From NCBI GenBank assembly GCA_951213105.1, contig OX578147.1:123721642-123785641 (forward strand): 64,000 nt of DNA, written 5' to 3'. Origin of the DNA: Amaurobius ferox. Its lineage: Eukaryota > Arthropoda > Arachnida > Araneae > Amaurobiidae. Shown in pieces: positions 12,074-23,170 of the stretch. The translations under genes and the position numbers were made by a program. The notes below the pieces were generated by a model. That model saw only the letters and a program-made list of their open reading frames with translations, made no database searches and had not been told where the DNA came from. Numbering within the stretch: position 1 is the first letter of the stretch; each line of letters opens with the position of its first letter.

Positions 12074-13221
12074 GTAAGTTTGTACATACATATTTTTTTG
12101 CAATGAAATGTTGTATATTGTAATGCAGTAAAACATGTCTACTAATAGTTTCTGGGTAAAGAGTTGAGGTAAAGGAGAGTAAAGGTTCTTATTTTAACTA
12201 AAATTCCTATTAAAAATTCCATACTAGAAAAAAGGGAACCCTTTTTAAAATAAAAAATGTAAAAAAATATTCTTCACGAAGTGTAAATATAAAGAGAAGG
12301 AATTTGTTTTATATATATAAAATTACAAATGTGGAAGTTACGACTTTCACAAAATTTTAAATGTGACCATTTACATAATATAGGTGGGGTGGGGGAGTAT
12401 GTTAGTTATAAAGAAAATAAATATAATTTTACATAACAAAAGATACTTGTCTGTCTGCGCATTCTTTTGTGCCATATGTTGTCTACAGGGTGTTTTACCC
12501 TCTTCATTCTTAATTAATCATTGTGCTGTTTTGTTATCTCAATCAGGGTTCTGAGAAAGTAAGACAAAATGTATTGGTTTGATCATTGTGAATCTCAACT
12601 TTTAATTATGCTAGAGCTTAGTTTCAAAGACTATACTTTTTAACTTGAGCTGACGAAGGCCATGTATTCAGATTGCATGTACCCCACACACTTATTTAAG
12701 ATGTATTATTCCCATGCAGCCAGTTATTTAGGTTTTATTCCAAACAAGTGTATAGTAAAAGCATTGTTCGGTTTTCAGGGAATTCTGTGTATGTTCCATT
12801 GTAATTTTAATCAGAGGTTTCCATCTTAAATCCGAAGCAACACCAGGTACATTTTCGAGTATTATATATACCTTCACATATGTTTTATCAATTTTAAGTT
12901 TAAAATTAATGAAATTCATGAAAGCATTCAATCAGATACAAAAAAGTTGCTAAAAGCAACACAAAAATAGGCAATTTGCTAAGTGCTTTCTGCCAAGAGT
13001 TTTTGAATTTTTCATAAAAAAATTTTTGTCATAAATTTTTTTTTTCTGGATTTAAGAAAAAAATTGGACAAACCCACCACATCTTCATAGAAATATGCGA
13101 GCTAAGCACTGTTTTCATTTGTTTATGTAGATTATTCTTTGATTTATTGATTCTTCAAGTATATTTTAATATTCCCTGCTAAAATGCTACATATATTCAC
13201 TATGGTCAATTTTTTTCCCAG

Positions 13222-13380
13222 CACAAAAACGTCAAGCACTCTTGAATGAGATTTCTCGTTTTAAGACTTGTGGTGCCCAAGGGGAGAATATTACTGATGG
13301 CAAAGGCACTTTAATTATTACTGATATGCAGCTACCTCTCAAACGGGAATTCATGGCTTCTCAACTTGAAGGAAGAAGAA
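13222..13380 (+). CDS. ANLN: Anillin exon, end of Rho-binding region and start of C2-like region
   Basis: 159 nt between acceptor TTTTTTCCCAG and donor AGAA|GTATGT, phase 1-1. The translation begins QKRQALLNEISRFKTCG, equivalent to the GKRTLLIDELNKLK helix of human anillin. It then runs TLIITDMQLPLKREF, equivalent to the SEIRLPLKADF strand that opens the C2-like domain. No lesion is seen. The following intron to 14090 is AT-rich. Confidence 0.92.
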
Positions 13381-14090
13381 GTATGTATTTTTTTTAATTT
13401 TTGAATATTTTAATAATTGCACTATTATTTGTTTGTTTTCTCAAAATTTAAATATCAAAAATCTTTTTTTTTTTTTTAATTTTATCATTCTTCTATTTAT
13501 ACATGCAAGCTGCTACGTTATGATCTATTATTTTTATCATTCTTATTCAACAATGTGGTAAATTAAACTTTATTAACTTAATCAAAATGCGAAAAAAAAT
13601 ATTAAAATACTGGTATTTGCAATAATTTGAAATCATTTATTACTTTGGGTTTTCTCAATTTTGTACTATATTTACTTTATATCTGTGGTTTCCAGCTTTA
13701 TTTGCTAGTAATCCAAAATTTTAAAACATATATCCTTGGCAACTTAATTCACATATCTTTAGCTTTTAAAAAAAAAAAAATTAAAATTCTGTGTTTATTA
13801 TTTATGTAGCCGGTATCTGAAAGTAAAGGGGTTTTTTTTGTTTATTTTTTATTATTTAGAAAAAGTTTGGTTTATTTTTACTTCAATGAGTATTTTGAAT
13901 ATGCATCCTTAATCTATCATGCTAATTTTTAAATTCTATTTTAAATTCCTTGCTCTACTATAATTGAGTATTAGAAAGTATTAGAAAAACTACCATGCCA
14001 GGATGTTTTGAGGAAAAACCAACCACTGCTATACAGAATACTCATGACATAAATATGAATTGTGAAATTGGTTGGGAACAAATACAGGGT

Positions 14091-14405
14091 GTTCAAACAG
14101 TTGCGCAACTTGAATTTTAAAATCATAATGTACGAAGAAATTGAAATGAATGGTTGAATTTTGACATGAATAAAATCTATGGTTGGGATTCCTCTAGTAG
14201 AAAAACGGAGTTATGAAAAATGTAAACACTTTGTAGGCTTATACTTCCAAAACTAATATATAGAAATGTGAATAATTTTTCTTGTTTTGTTGCAAATATG
14301 GTTCAGATTATGAATATATAAAAATAATTTCAATAATTTAATATCTTGAACTTTTTTTTTCAAAAAAAGTTTAAAAAAGTAACTTTCTGAGCGAGTTTTC
14401 ATTTT
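14091..14405. repeat. Interspersed repeat fragment, also at 52265-52400
   Basis: Bases 14250-14360 (motifs AGATTATGAATATATAAAAA and ATAATTTCAATA followed by TTGAAC and a long T-run) recur near 52310-52400 in the other gene. Both are therefore copies of one dispersed repeat, probably attached to the family that starts at 14406. Confidence 0.5.
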
Positions 14406-15623
14406 TTAACACTTTACAACATAGTTAAAAAGTGTTTACGACTTTGTTCATTCTATCTGCCTTTCTGTTCGCATTATAACTGCTGTAAAAATGACTTTAT
14501 CAAAAAATAAATTTTAATATGTTGTTGAGACTGTCTGTGGGACATATGTGAATGCAAATGAATAATATCACCTAATTAGTTTTGGATTGAACCCAGATTG
14601 AAAAAATGAAATACATTGAACCCTATGGGACCTAATTTTTAAAACATGTTTTAACCGAATTTAAAATTCACAAATTGCTTCGAAAATTTTAGGAAATATT
14701 CAAATTATCCTATAAAATATATGAAAAAAATTTCACCAAAATATGTTCGGTAGTTTTGTAAATAAAAATTAAAGTAATAATAGCACCCATATTATATGAA
14801 AACATCACGTGACCCACTTCAAAATGGCATCCATCTTGTTGTTGAGACCCAGACCGTCCGACTTACCAGAAAGGTGTAAGGTAACTGTTTGGACGGCTGG
14901 GAAGAGCCACCCAATTTAGATCAGAACCCAGTGAGGGAGGCATCCACAGTGACCGTAATCATGATTTTTAAAGTTCTTTTTAATTTATATTTAGTTTTGC
15001 ATCCTTCCTAAATATACTATGCCAACGCAATTACAATATTTTGGATCATCAAACTTTGATCAAACTACAACGAAGCTTAACTTTCACATGTCTAGAATGT
15101 AAACACATCAAGCTGTAAGATGAGTTGTACAAGAATTGCTGAATTTCTTTAATGCAAAATTATTTAGCTCTGGAGCCTGCAATATAGCTGATATGAATGA
15201 AACATTCATTGATTTTACATAGAGACACAGATGATTCCATATTATTGCTTTTTTGATGAAGTTTTAAACATGGAGTTAGAATGTAATTTTACCTCCATAC
15301 TTTTACATTTTTAAGTAAAATAAATCATTGTAGTATTGTGATAATTTTAAAATTAGTGCTGCTGAATGAAAGGAATGGAAAAAAGGTTATGAATGATATA
15401 TTCACTGCTTTTACTATATAGAAAGCCAGGCGATTTATATTTTGATGACATTATTTGAATAAAGTTCATTTGTTTTCGAATATAATAAATTATTGTAGTA
15501 TTGTGATAATTTTAAAAATATCACTGCTGAATGTATCGCATTTTAGAAATGTTTAAATAAAATTGCATTTGAGTTGTAAAGTGTTTCATAATCAATGCTT
15601 TATGCATGATTGATCTTTCTTGT
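14406..15623 (+). repeat. Interspersed repeat family A, copy 1
   Basis: The family runs from a self-complementary start (AACACTTTACAACATAG... AAAAGTGTT) to an end containing CAATGCTTTATGCATGATTG and TCTTTCTTGT. Other copies are at 23465-24862 (-), 33944-35350 (+), 36040-36175 (-, partial) and 36413-37565 (+). It has no open frame, so it is likely a non-autonomous element. This copy is interrupted at 14838-14957 by a fragment of the tRNA-derived SINE. Confidence 0.8.
14838..14957 (-). mobile_element. Fragment of tRNA-derived SINE (family 1)
   Basis: Matches the tail half of the full SINE at 35756-36034 (CAGACCGTCCGACTTACCAG, AACTGTTTGGACGG and CCACCCAATTTAGA blocks) but lacks the tRNA-like head. 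It sits inside copy 1 of family A, between sequences that are contiguous in the other copies. Confidence 0.7.
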
Positions 15624-15645
15624 CTAGCTTCCATTTGAAATAAAA

Positions 15646-16386
15646 GGTCTGATCAAAAAGTGTCTCACCTTTTTGTATTGCGGGCAACCTTTTGCAACAA
15701 GCAAACAGGACTAACGTGCCATTTGACCTTGTACCCTAGAGTTCATGTGTTATTTTTTCCTTGACCTCTCTACCATTTAGTCACTGTCATGCAGTTTTTA
15801 TAATAATACGCATACTGTGTGTTTGTTGCAATGGTATTTGGATTGAAAATGGCAGAACGAGTTGATCAAAAGATTTGCATTAAATTTTGCCAGAAACTTG
15901 GTGAACCAGTAGGTCTCCAGGCTTTCAGGCTTAAGTCGTGAAATGAGATGTAAAATGGCCATTTCAAATAAACATGTTGTTTCTTTGATATGTAGTTTTA
16001 TTTTAATAAATTATATTTTAATTTCACTGTTAGTCTCTACAAAATTTACATAGAAGTATTTTCACTGTTTTAAAAATCAAAAAAGTTTAAATTATTACCT
16101 AATTACAATTTAGTTTTAAAACACAACATGAGAGCCATCTAGTAGTACATAAAACAATAAGATTTTAATCTCAAACCTGATTTTAAAATTTAGCTTGTCC
16201 TAAAGTGTTCCATTTTCCCCATCTGTACTTATCGGCTTATATATTAAAAACATCACTTAATATTTCTGATATATTTTTGATATTAGTGCCACCTAACTGA
16301 AAAAAAAAAATTGTACTATTTTTCTTTCTTGGTACATTATATAATTTTAAAATTTGATATGCATCACTTTTTGATCACTTTGTATA
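15646..16386 (+). mobile_element. Internally deleted mariner-like transposon
   Basis: The left end (TGATCAAAAAGTGTCTCACC) and right end (CACTTTTTGATCAC) form a terminal inverted repeat. Between them an ATG near 15850 opens MAERVDQKICIKFCQKLGE, which resembles the first residues of mariner transposases (a Glu/Gln-rich start then ICIKFC.KLG). The frame is lost after about 20 codons and the catalytic core is absent. A second right end of the same kind, with the phrase AGTGCCACCTA, lies inverted at 39227-39340, and a third at 41755-41850. Confidence 0.65.
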
Positions 16387-16547
16387 ACTCCAGTTCTACA
16401 TTGTAGAAGAATCTAGTTTACTAAAAACATTTGGAACCCAATTGTTTGTCATTGAGTGATTTATGTAAACATGTCATGCTATTCTAAATAATTATGTTTA
16501 CTTGTTTTTCATTCCTCCTTTTCTCAGTAACATGTTTCTTTTTGTAG

Positions 16548-16720
16548 CGGATACTGTTCATTATTTTTTGTGCCTTATTTGTCATAGAGCACAAGTCATA
16601 GTGACTCAAATGATGTCCACTACCGACAAAGTGAGTGACGGAGCCCTGTGTTTCACAAATCACATTAAGTTGCAAAACTCGCCTGCTGATTTCTCCGTTG
16701 TCTTTGAAGTTTACGCTTTG
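16548..16720 (+). CDS. ANLN: Anillin exon, C2-like domain
   Basis: 173 nt between acceptor TTTTTGTAG and donor TTTG|GTAAGT; entry phase 1, exit phase 0. The translation reads DTVHYFLCLI, SDGALCFTNHIKLQN and ADFSVVFEVYAL, aligning with DAANYYYLIIL, NGDALTFTTTFTLQD and NDFEINIEVYSL of human anillin. This is the beta-sandwich of the membrane-binding C2-like module next to the Rho-binding helices. No internal stop or frameshift. An alternative AG lies 20 nt upstream (TTTCTCAG), but its use would break the frame. Confidence 0.93.
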
Positions 16721-16979
16721 GTAAGTATTAGTGTTTGGCTTTATTTCTATAAGTTTTACTTTGCACTAAGCTAAGAAATGTATGGTGATTATGACTCTTT
16801 TCATGATAGATATACTTTTAGTAGTGGATTAAGTATTTTTTTTACTTTAACTGATGTAGCTTAAGAAAAGTATGGTGATCTTGATTTAATTACAAGTCGA
16901 GTTTTCACTATAAATGCATCTGTGAGGTTCTTATGTGAATAGACTTTTATAGATGTGTGGGTGGGCCTGTAGGTGTCAA

Positions 16980-17400
16980 ATAAGTGGTTGTTCATAATCT
17001 TGAAACCACTGAAGCAATTTAGAACAAATTTATGTGGAAAGTTTTATATATTAAATGTGAATGCAGTAAATGAATGTGAATGAAAAAAATTCTGAAAAAT
17101 GTTTTCAGTTTAGCTATAAAACATGATTTTGTCAAAATTGGCAGCTCTCTATAATCTCACAAACCGCTAAAGCGGTTTGGATCAAATTTGGGTGGTATAT
17201 TGCATATATTAGCTAGATGTGAATACACACACACACAAAATAAAAAATCCAAAAAATATGTGTAGTTTAGCTATAAAACAAGATTTTGGCAAAATTAGCA
17301 ACTCTTATCTCAACAATCGCTAAAGTAATGTGAACCAAATTTGAGTAATATGCTGCATATATTATGTTCATGTAAATTTTTTTAAAAATGTATATAGTTT
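16980..17400. repeat. Imperfect tandem duplication, about 140-bp unit
   Basis: Two or three diverged units share TAGCTATAAAACA, GATTTTG.CAAAATT.GCA and ACCAAATTTG with TGCATATATTA. A perfect GCTAAAGCGGTTTGGATCAAA-like hairpin core (AACCGCTAAAGCGGTT) lies in the middle unit near 17161-17178. Confidence 0.5.
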
Positions 17401-17403
17401 GGC

Positions 17404-17475
17404 TCAGAGGTCGAATGTCTCACTTGCTGTACACGGAAAGTCTCGGGATTGTCCGATCCTCTAATTTTATAGTGC
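17404..17475 (+). mobile_element. Possible tRNA-derived SINE head
   Basis: GGCTCAGAGGTCGAATGTC resembles an A box and GGGATTGTCCGATCC a degraded B box at tRNA-like spacing. There is no anticodon arm I can trust, so it is at best a decayed SINE head. Confidence 0.3.
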
Positions 17476-17885
17476 ATCCAAGATTTCTGCTAAAATTAAA
17501 TGTAAAAATACAAACAAAATGAAAGTGCCTGGCCTGTGTAGGTGTGCATGTTGCAGTTGAATTTTAAATTGGATCACATGTTAATTTCTGTCTTGAAGGG
17601 CAATATTTGATTGGATTTTAACCGACAGTCCTTTCTACTTTTGTTATCATGAAAAGACTAATACTTATGTTATTTAAAAAAGATAATTTTGCACAAATGA
17701 GCAAAGGAAACTATTGCTATGAATCATCAATACAAAAATAAAGGTATTTAAAGTGGGGTAACTCGGTCTATTTGATTTAGAAAGAAAATAAATATTGTTT
17801 CTCAATTTGCTTTCCATGTAATGACATTTCATTGTCAACACAAGCACCAAAATTTGATCCTGTTATCATATGTCATGTTACATAC

Positions 17886-18443
17886 CAAATTTGAGTACTT
17901 ACGTATTATCGCAACCATGACAAAACGTAATTGATGTATCGTCCAATAAAGGTCCCGATCGATTCCAAGGACAACATGCAACAAAGTGATCTGTATGAGG
18001 ACCCACGTTCGAGCGGGCTCGAACTGGTTGGGGGACGTACGCACCGCTGGGACTGTGTTGTCAGACAGGCCGGCTTCGCCGGACCAAGTCACAGAGCATA
18101 CTAGACTCGCTTCTGGGACTCGCTTCTGTGTTTTTCTCAAGCAGTTCAACGTGGGTCCTCATACAGATCACTTGGCTGCATGTTGTCACGGTCCTTGCGC
18201 CGTGCGACGGTCCCAGAAGCGAGTCTAGTATGCTCTGTGACTTGGTCCGGCGAAGCCGGCCTGTCTGACGACACAGTCCCAGCGGTGCGTACGTCCCCCA
18301 ACCAGTTCGAGCCCGCTCGAACGTGGGTCCTCATACAGATCACTTTGTTGCATGTTGTCCTTGGAATCGATCAGGACCTTTATTGGACGATACATCAATT
18401 ACGTTTTGTCATGGTTGCGATAATACGTAAGTACCCAAATTTG
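17886..18443. mobile_element. Foldback element, 234-bp nearly perfect inverted arms
   Basis: Bases 17886-18119 and 18210-18443 are reverse complements with three mismatches by eye, separated by a 90-nt spacer. The outer ends read CAAATTTG on both sides. The arms are GC-rich and contain smaller palindromes (CGAGCGGGCTCG and CCGGCTTCGCCGG). The spacer carries a displaced copy of an arm segment (18149-18188, GTGGGTCCTCATACAGATCA). No transposase is encoded, so this is a non-autonomous foldback/MITE-type element. The arm similarity suggests recent formation or gene conversion. Open frames on both strands are mirror images of the palindrome. Confidence 0.85.
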
Positions 18444-19814
18444 ACTTTTTTTTTTATTAGTATTTATTAATTAATTTCCCTGTCATACATAATAATATAT
18501 AGGGAAAATGTGTTGGAATGGGATTGAAAATTAAAGTTTTTGATGGATTTATACATGTGGGCACTTAAATACACAAATTGTTATATGATGTTTGTGTATG
18601 TATTCAACCCAGCTTAGAAATTACCCAAAAATTGATAAGTCGCTTAATGTAACCCTATTTTGTTTAAATGTTAGTACAATTTGGAAAAGGAATTATCTAT
18701 TTTATTGAAATGTCCTGTAAAAATTAACTAAATAAAAAATAGACTTTTGTCTTGAAAGATTCACACTTTTTTTTTATAAGTATTCTTTTCCCTGTTGTAT
18801 TTGACACCGAAATTTTGATTTTGGAACTTTGTGTTCATGGTTGTTTTATCATTAAAATTGTTGATGTTCCATCTTAATTTTTTGCTGGTTACTGAATGTT
18901 TATTTATTTCTCTAAATGAAATGTTTAGATATACAAAATGTTGCTATTCTGACTCTGGAAGTTCATGAAAATTCTTTTGGAAAACTCAGGGTTTTCATTT
19001 CCAAGTTTAGTATGAAGTCTATGTTCATTTGTTCTTTGATGGTTCTACAAACATAAAATTTTTAGTAAACTGAAATTATAAGAACAGTTATACAGTTATA
19101 TCCCAGATGTAAAAGCTGGGCACCTTGACCATATACCAAGTAGCCCAGGATTTGTGATATAGACAAGCTTATGTTGTGTAACAATATGGTGATCGATACA
19201 TATTGTTTAGTGATATATCAATACTGTATCAATATTGCTCGTTATTGTATTGATTCTGTTTTGTATCAATGTCATAAATATTCTGACTAAAAATAATTAA
19301 ATTTGAGTTTTGCATTTTATAATTTCAAAGTTGGATTACACAAAGATTAAATTAGGAACTAATGGATAACTTTTATTTTAACACACTATGATATTTGAAA
19401 GATAATTATAATATAATTTAAATGCATATTGATTATAACATTAGATTAATGAATGTGGCTAATTTAAATGCCGAGTCTATGCGACTAATTTAAATGCAGA
19501 GTCCCAACTTAAGAACCAAATCATCACTTATAATTTTTTTAAAATAATGAAAAAAAATCATTGGAAAAAAAATGTAGGATCCCAAATTGTACATTATTTT
19601 TTATACAGTATGTATCGGAAGCTATTGTATCATTACAAAATGTCATTGTAGCGTAAAGTGATCTGTCAATACAACTGCATTGCTATGCTGGATTTGTATT
19701 GACCTGGCTTTGTATAGATACCTAATAAATGTAAATTGTCACATTTGAGATATTTTTACTAGTAATTTTTTAAATTAAAAAATAGTTATTTTATTTCTGC
19801 TTTATTTTCTATAG
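18444..19814. other. Anillin intron, AT-rich, nothing recognised
   Basis: Contains no exon or repeat that I can name. A run of ATATTGNATCGAT-like words near 19190-19270 is the only local pattern. Confidence 0.5.
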
Positions 19815-19865
19815 CAAACTAAGAAAGATGATCTACCTCATGAAAAGAAGTATCATATTAAAAGG
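19815..19865 (+). CDS. ANLN: Anillin short exon, C2-like domain loop
   Basis: A 17-codon exon between acceptor TTTTCTATAG and donor AAAGG|GTAAGT, phase 0-0. The translation QTKKDDLPHEKKYHIKR continues EVYALQTKKD from the previous exon, as in human EVYSLVQKKD. The Lys-rich remainder corresponds to the poorly conserved loop of the C2-like domain. It was too short for open-frame detection and rests on phase, splice sites and the QTKKD match. Confidence 0.85.
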
Positions 19866-20831
19866 GTAAGTTGGTAGCTGTGATTTCTTAATAACGGGTT
19901 ACAGGTCTATGATAGGTTGGTTATTTTTGTGTAAAATTGGCAGTAATTGCATTATCTCGGACAATTATTTTCAGTGTTAATAGAGGGCTGTACTCATTAT
20001 TTTTCAACAAAGTGGTAACTGTTAGAGATGAGTTCCAGAGCTCAAGCTTTATATATTTTTATCCTGAGCCTGAACTGCTCAACTTAAAATAACCCAAATT
20101 CACCTGAAAACAAAAATTTTTTTTTTTACTTTCCCATTTAATTGTTTCTAATTTTCAAAAATGTCCATTTTTAAAAATGGGTAGTTAAGTTTAAATATCA
20201 AGTTAAAAAAAATGCACAAACAATTACTTTGAGCGCTGAAGCTTTGACATAACATATATTGAAAATAGACAACATAGTCTCATGAAAACCGTATAATGAC
20301 ATTAAAATAGTACCAACATGGTAGTTTTGTAGTAGCAAAATTAATATTGGCCTTTTCTTCTCTCCACTCAATATTTTGTAAGTAGTTTATATTTTTATAT
20401 AAATATTTTCTGAAATATTTCATCCCTAGTTTAGTTATATTTTGTGATTGACTGATTCGTGATTGTCTGTCAGTTTATGGTAAAGTATCACTTTAGATTT
20501 AAATGAATTTATGTCGTTTGGATGAAAATGAAATGTATTTGCATAGATAAATGTTTAAACTACTTTGCAAACTTTCAGTGTGAATCATAGTAATAAAATT
20601 AGATAAATTATATATATATATATATATGTTTATATATATATTTTTAAAGAAGTAAAAATATTAATGAATTTTAAGTTCCAAATATGACAAAATAGTCAAA
20701 TTTATTAGAATAGCAAAGAAAGGGAAGATTCGTATTTAGTCTGAGAAGTATCTCCAAAATTAGTTATAAATTTGAAAGTATTTTGTATGGTGTATACATG
20801 TGCTTCTACATTCCATAGCATGCACAATGTG
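19866..20831. other. Anillin intron with a short (AT)n tract
   Basis: AT-rich; an interrupted TA repeat lies near 20610-20642. Nothing else recognised. Confidence 0.5.
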
Positions 20832-21117
20832 GTTACGCTGCCCAGGCGGTGAAGTGGATAGCGTCGTCGGCTGCTGTTCGGTGGGCTCGGGTTCGAATTC
20901 CAAGTAAGGCATAGATGTTTATCGAGACAAGTCAGTCTTCCGCCTTCTGGGTCCTCATCTAAAATGTGAAGCTGCACCCCCTCAGACCTTCGTCAGTGAT
21001 GCTTGTCCGTAATAAACTTTGTTCTCTTGTCTTCGTTCTTCCCTGCATCACTGGTCCTGTGCGACCTTGATATCGATTACAGGAGGTCATTTGAAACAAC
21101 AACAACAACGACAATAT
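20832..21117 (+). mobile_element. tRNA-derived SINE (family 2) with (CAA)n tail
   Basis: A tRNA-like head near 20835-20905 carries an A-box-like GTGAAGTGGATAGCG and a clear B box (GGTTCGAATTCC at 20890-20901). A unique body follows and a short AACAACAACAACAACGACAA tail ends near 21117. It belongs to a different family from the SINEs at 23686 and 35756. Confidence 0.75.
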
Positions 21118-21168
21118 GTTTACATTTCAGTGTTTACATTTCTACATGCACAATGTAGCCAGGAGCTT

Positions 21169-21528
21169 ATGGGAAGAGAAATGTATATTTGCGAGTCAGT
21201 AACTTCTGGAAAATGGATTATCTTGACATCAGAGTTCGCCAAAATACGTAATTATGCTTATGGTATGCATCAAAATAAATATTTACTCATTGTAATTTTA
21301 CCTGTGCATACATAATATTTGCAGCAATAAAATGAGCTTTTTTTTTTTCAAGTTTTCCTACTTCCTTATATTTTAACTACTGTACATTTAATTTTCTTAA
21401 TTTTCATCTTATTGTATGCTATTTCTTTATCTTGCTTTAAAATTTGCACTGATATGTTAACAAGAAAGATCAATCATGCATAAAGCATTGATTATGAAAC
21501 ACTTTCCAACTGGAATGCAATTTTATTT
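21169..21528 (+). repeat. Left copy of a ~360-bp direct duplication flanking the LINE
   Basis: Begins ATGGGAAGAGAAATG and ends GCAATTTTATTT. The same sequence, with a few small indels (one of about 5 nt), is found at 23171-23535. The copies directly abut the two ends of the reverse transcriptase element between them, so they behave as a very long target-site duplication. The last 70 nt are the terminal part of repeat family A. Confidence 0.85.
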
Positions 21529-23160
21529 CTTCTTCTTCTTCAGTGGCCTGACAGCCCAGGATGGGCCCTTGCCTTCCGCAGTATAGAACTCCAGGCTCCC
21601 CTATCCCTGGCCAAAGACTTCCAGTTCAAAACTTTTAAAATTTTAAAGTCCTTTTCCACACAGTCGAGCCATCTGAGTTTAGGTCTTCCTCTTTTACGGG
21701 TGCCGAATGGTCTGGCAGAGAAGATCTTTTTTGTTGTACGGCTTTCGGCCATCCTGCACAGGTGACCCACCCATTTAATTCTCTGAATTGTGATGTAATT
21801 GACTATATCTGGTTCTTTAAAAGACTTATAAAGTTCTGAGTTAGTTCTTCTTCTCCAGATGTTGTTACAATTTAAGCCACCAAAAATACCTCTCAAGATT
21901 TTTCTCTCAAAAACAGAAATGATGTCTTTAACTTTTTCTGTCATTGCCCAAGTCTCAGCAGAGTAGGTAAGAATGGGTCTGATTAAACTTTTGTAGATTA
22001 TAATCTTCGTTTTTCTGCTGATGAAGTCAGACTTTAAGTACCTTTTAAGGCCGAAAAAACATCGGTTAGCAGCTGTAACTCTACCACGAATTTCGGGCAT
22101 AATGTCATTGAGAGTATTAACTTCAGATCCTAAATATCTGAAGTTGCTTACAGTTTCAAACTTGTAAACCCCAATTTCGAAATAAGGACAGTCATAATTA
22201 CCACAGGGCATATACTTTGTTTTATTTTGATTAATAGTTAGATGCATTTTACTGGCTGCGGCCTCTAAGGATGTGAAGGCTTCCTTAAGTAACTCGGGAG
22301 TGCATGCTACAATGTCAATGTCGTCAGCAAACGCAAAAATCTGGACAGACTTGTTAAAGATTGTTCCACGGGTATTGATGTTAGAGTCTTTCACAATTTT
22401 TTGGAGTGCAATATTGAAAAGCAAGCAGGCCAGTGCATCGCCTTGTCTGAGCCCATTTGAAACAGTAATAGGCTCGGAGAGATTATTCTGAATTCTTACC
22501 CTAAGCTTTGTTTCGGTAAGAGTAATATTAGCCAAATTTATAAGTTTATCGGGTATTAGAAATTCTCTCATAGCTTCAATTAATAGTTTTCTGTTTACTG
22601 AATAATCATAGGCAGTCTTGAAATCAACGAAGAGATGGTAAGTTGCTATGCCATATTCATTAGCTTTTTCCAACACTTGCCTAATGTTAAAAATCTGTTC
22701 AATGGTAGATCTATCTCTGCGGAAACCACATTGGTAGTCTCCCACAATGTCTTCTGCATAAGTTACTAGTCTACTAAAGAGTATATTAGAAAACAATTTA
22801 TAAAAAATGCAAAGAAGACTGATTCCCCTGTAGTTGGCACATTCCAAAACGTCTCCCTTTTTGTGGATAGGACAAATGATACTCAATTTCCAATCTTCGG
22901 GCAAGACTTCTTGGTTCCAGACTGATTCAATGAGGTGATGGATTTCCTCAATGTTTTGGCTTGCTGCACTTTTAATAAGTTCAGAAGGAATCAAATCTGG
23001 GCCTGGAGCCTTGCAATTTTTGAGCCTCTTAATTCCTTCTCTGACTTCTGCTAAAGACGGCGGTGGAATATTGTCAGCGTCTGCAGAAGTATTCGGAATG
23101 GTGAAAACCTCATCCTGAGTATGGTCATTCAGTAAATCACTAAAATGCTCATTCCATCTA
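21529..23160 (-). mobile_element. 5'-truncated non-LTR retrotransposon, RTE-like
   Basis: The element lies on the - strand. Its 3' end is a short (GAA)n tail at 21529-21540, typical of RTE-type LINEs, which end in short tandem repeats rather than poly(A). Its 5' end stops abruptly at 23160 inside the coding frame upstream of the reverse transcriptase core, so the endonuclease domain is missing. The ends are bounded directly by the ~360-bp duplications. At the 5' junction an 11-nt word (ATGGGAAGAGA) is present twice in a row. Confidence 0.9.
21540..22994 (-). CDS. Reverse transcriptase of an RTE-like LINE (partial ORF2)
   Basis: The open frame runs without interruption to the stop at 21540-21542 and is open upstream to about 23158, so it has no genuine start here; 22994 is only a non-ATG start inside the frame. 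In order it shows PIHKKGD and YRGISLL (fingers), FRRDRSTIEQIF, VDFKTAYD (catalytic motif A Asp), GLRQGDALACLLFN (motif B), FAFADDIDIV (catalytic motif C), YLGSEV, then the C-terminal thumb with GHLCRM and RKRGRPKLRWLD. All palm catalytic aspartates are present and I see no internal stop. The sequence family fits the RTE clade better than Jockey or CR1; clade is by eye. With the endonuclease missing it cannot move on its own, yet the intact frame suggests a recent insertion. Confidence 0.9.
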   Translation of the reverse strand: MIPSELIKSAASQNIEEIHHLIESVWNQEVLPEDWKLSIICPIHKKGDVLECANYRGISLLCIFYKLFSNILFSRLVTYAEDIVGDYQCGFRRDRSTIEQIFNIRQVLEKANEYGIATYHLFVDFKTAYDYSVNRKLLIEAMREFLIPDKLINLANITLTETKLRVRIQNNLSEPITVSNGLRQGDALACLLFNIALQKIVKDSNINTRGTIFNKSVQIFAFADDIDIVACTPELLKEAFTSLEAAASKMHLTINQNKTKYMPCGNYDCPYFEIGVYKFETVSNFRYLGSEVNTLNDIMPEIRGRVTAANRCFFGLKRYLKSDFISRKTKIIIYKSLIRPILTYSAETWAMTEKVKDIISVFERKILRGIFGGLNCNNIWRRRTNSELYKSFKEPDIVNYITIQRIKWVGHLCRMAESRTTKKIFSARPFGTRKRGRPKLRWLDCVEKDFKILKVLNWKSLARDRGAWSSILRKARAHPGLSGH

Positions 23161-23170
23161 TGGGAAGAGA

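Noticed and set aside
17835..18470. Four overlapping open frames of 65-104 codons
   Set aside because: They are mirror images from the two arms of the foldback element and match each other on opposite strands.
20835..20905. Functional tRNA gene
   Set aside because: It has a good B box but a degraded acceptor and anticodon arm and a SINE body with a CAA tail; the same reasoning applies to the tRNA-like heads at 36000, 44880, 52810 and 58620.
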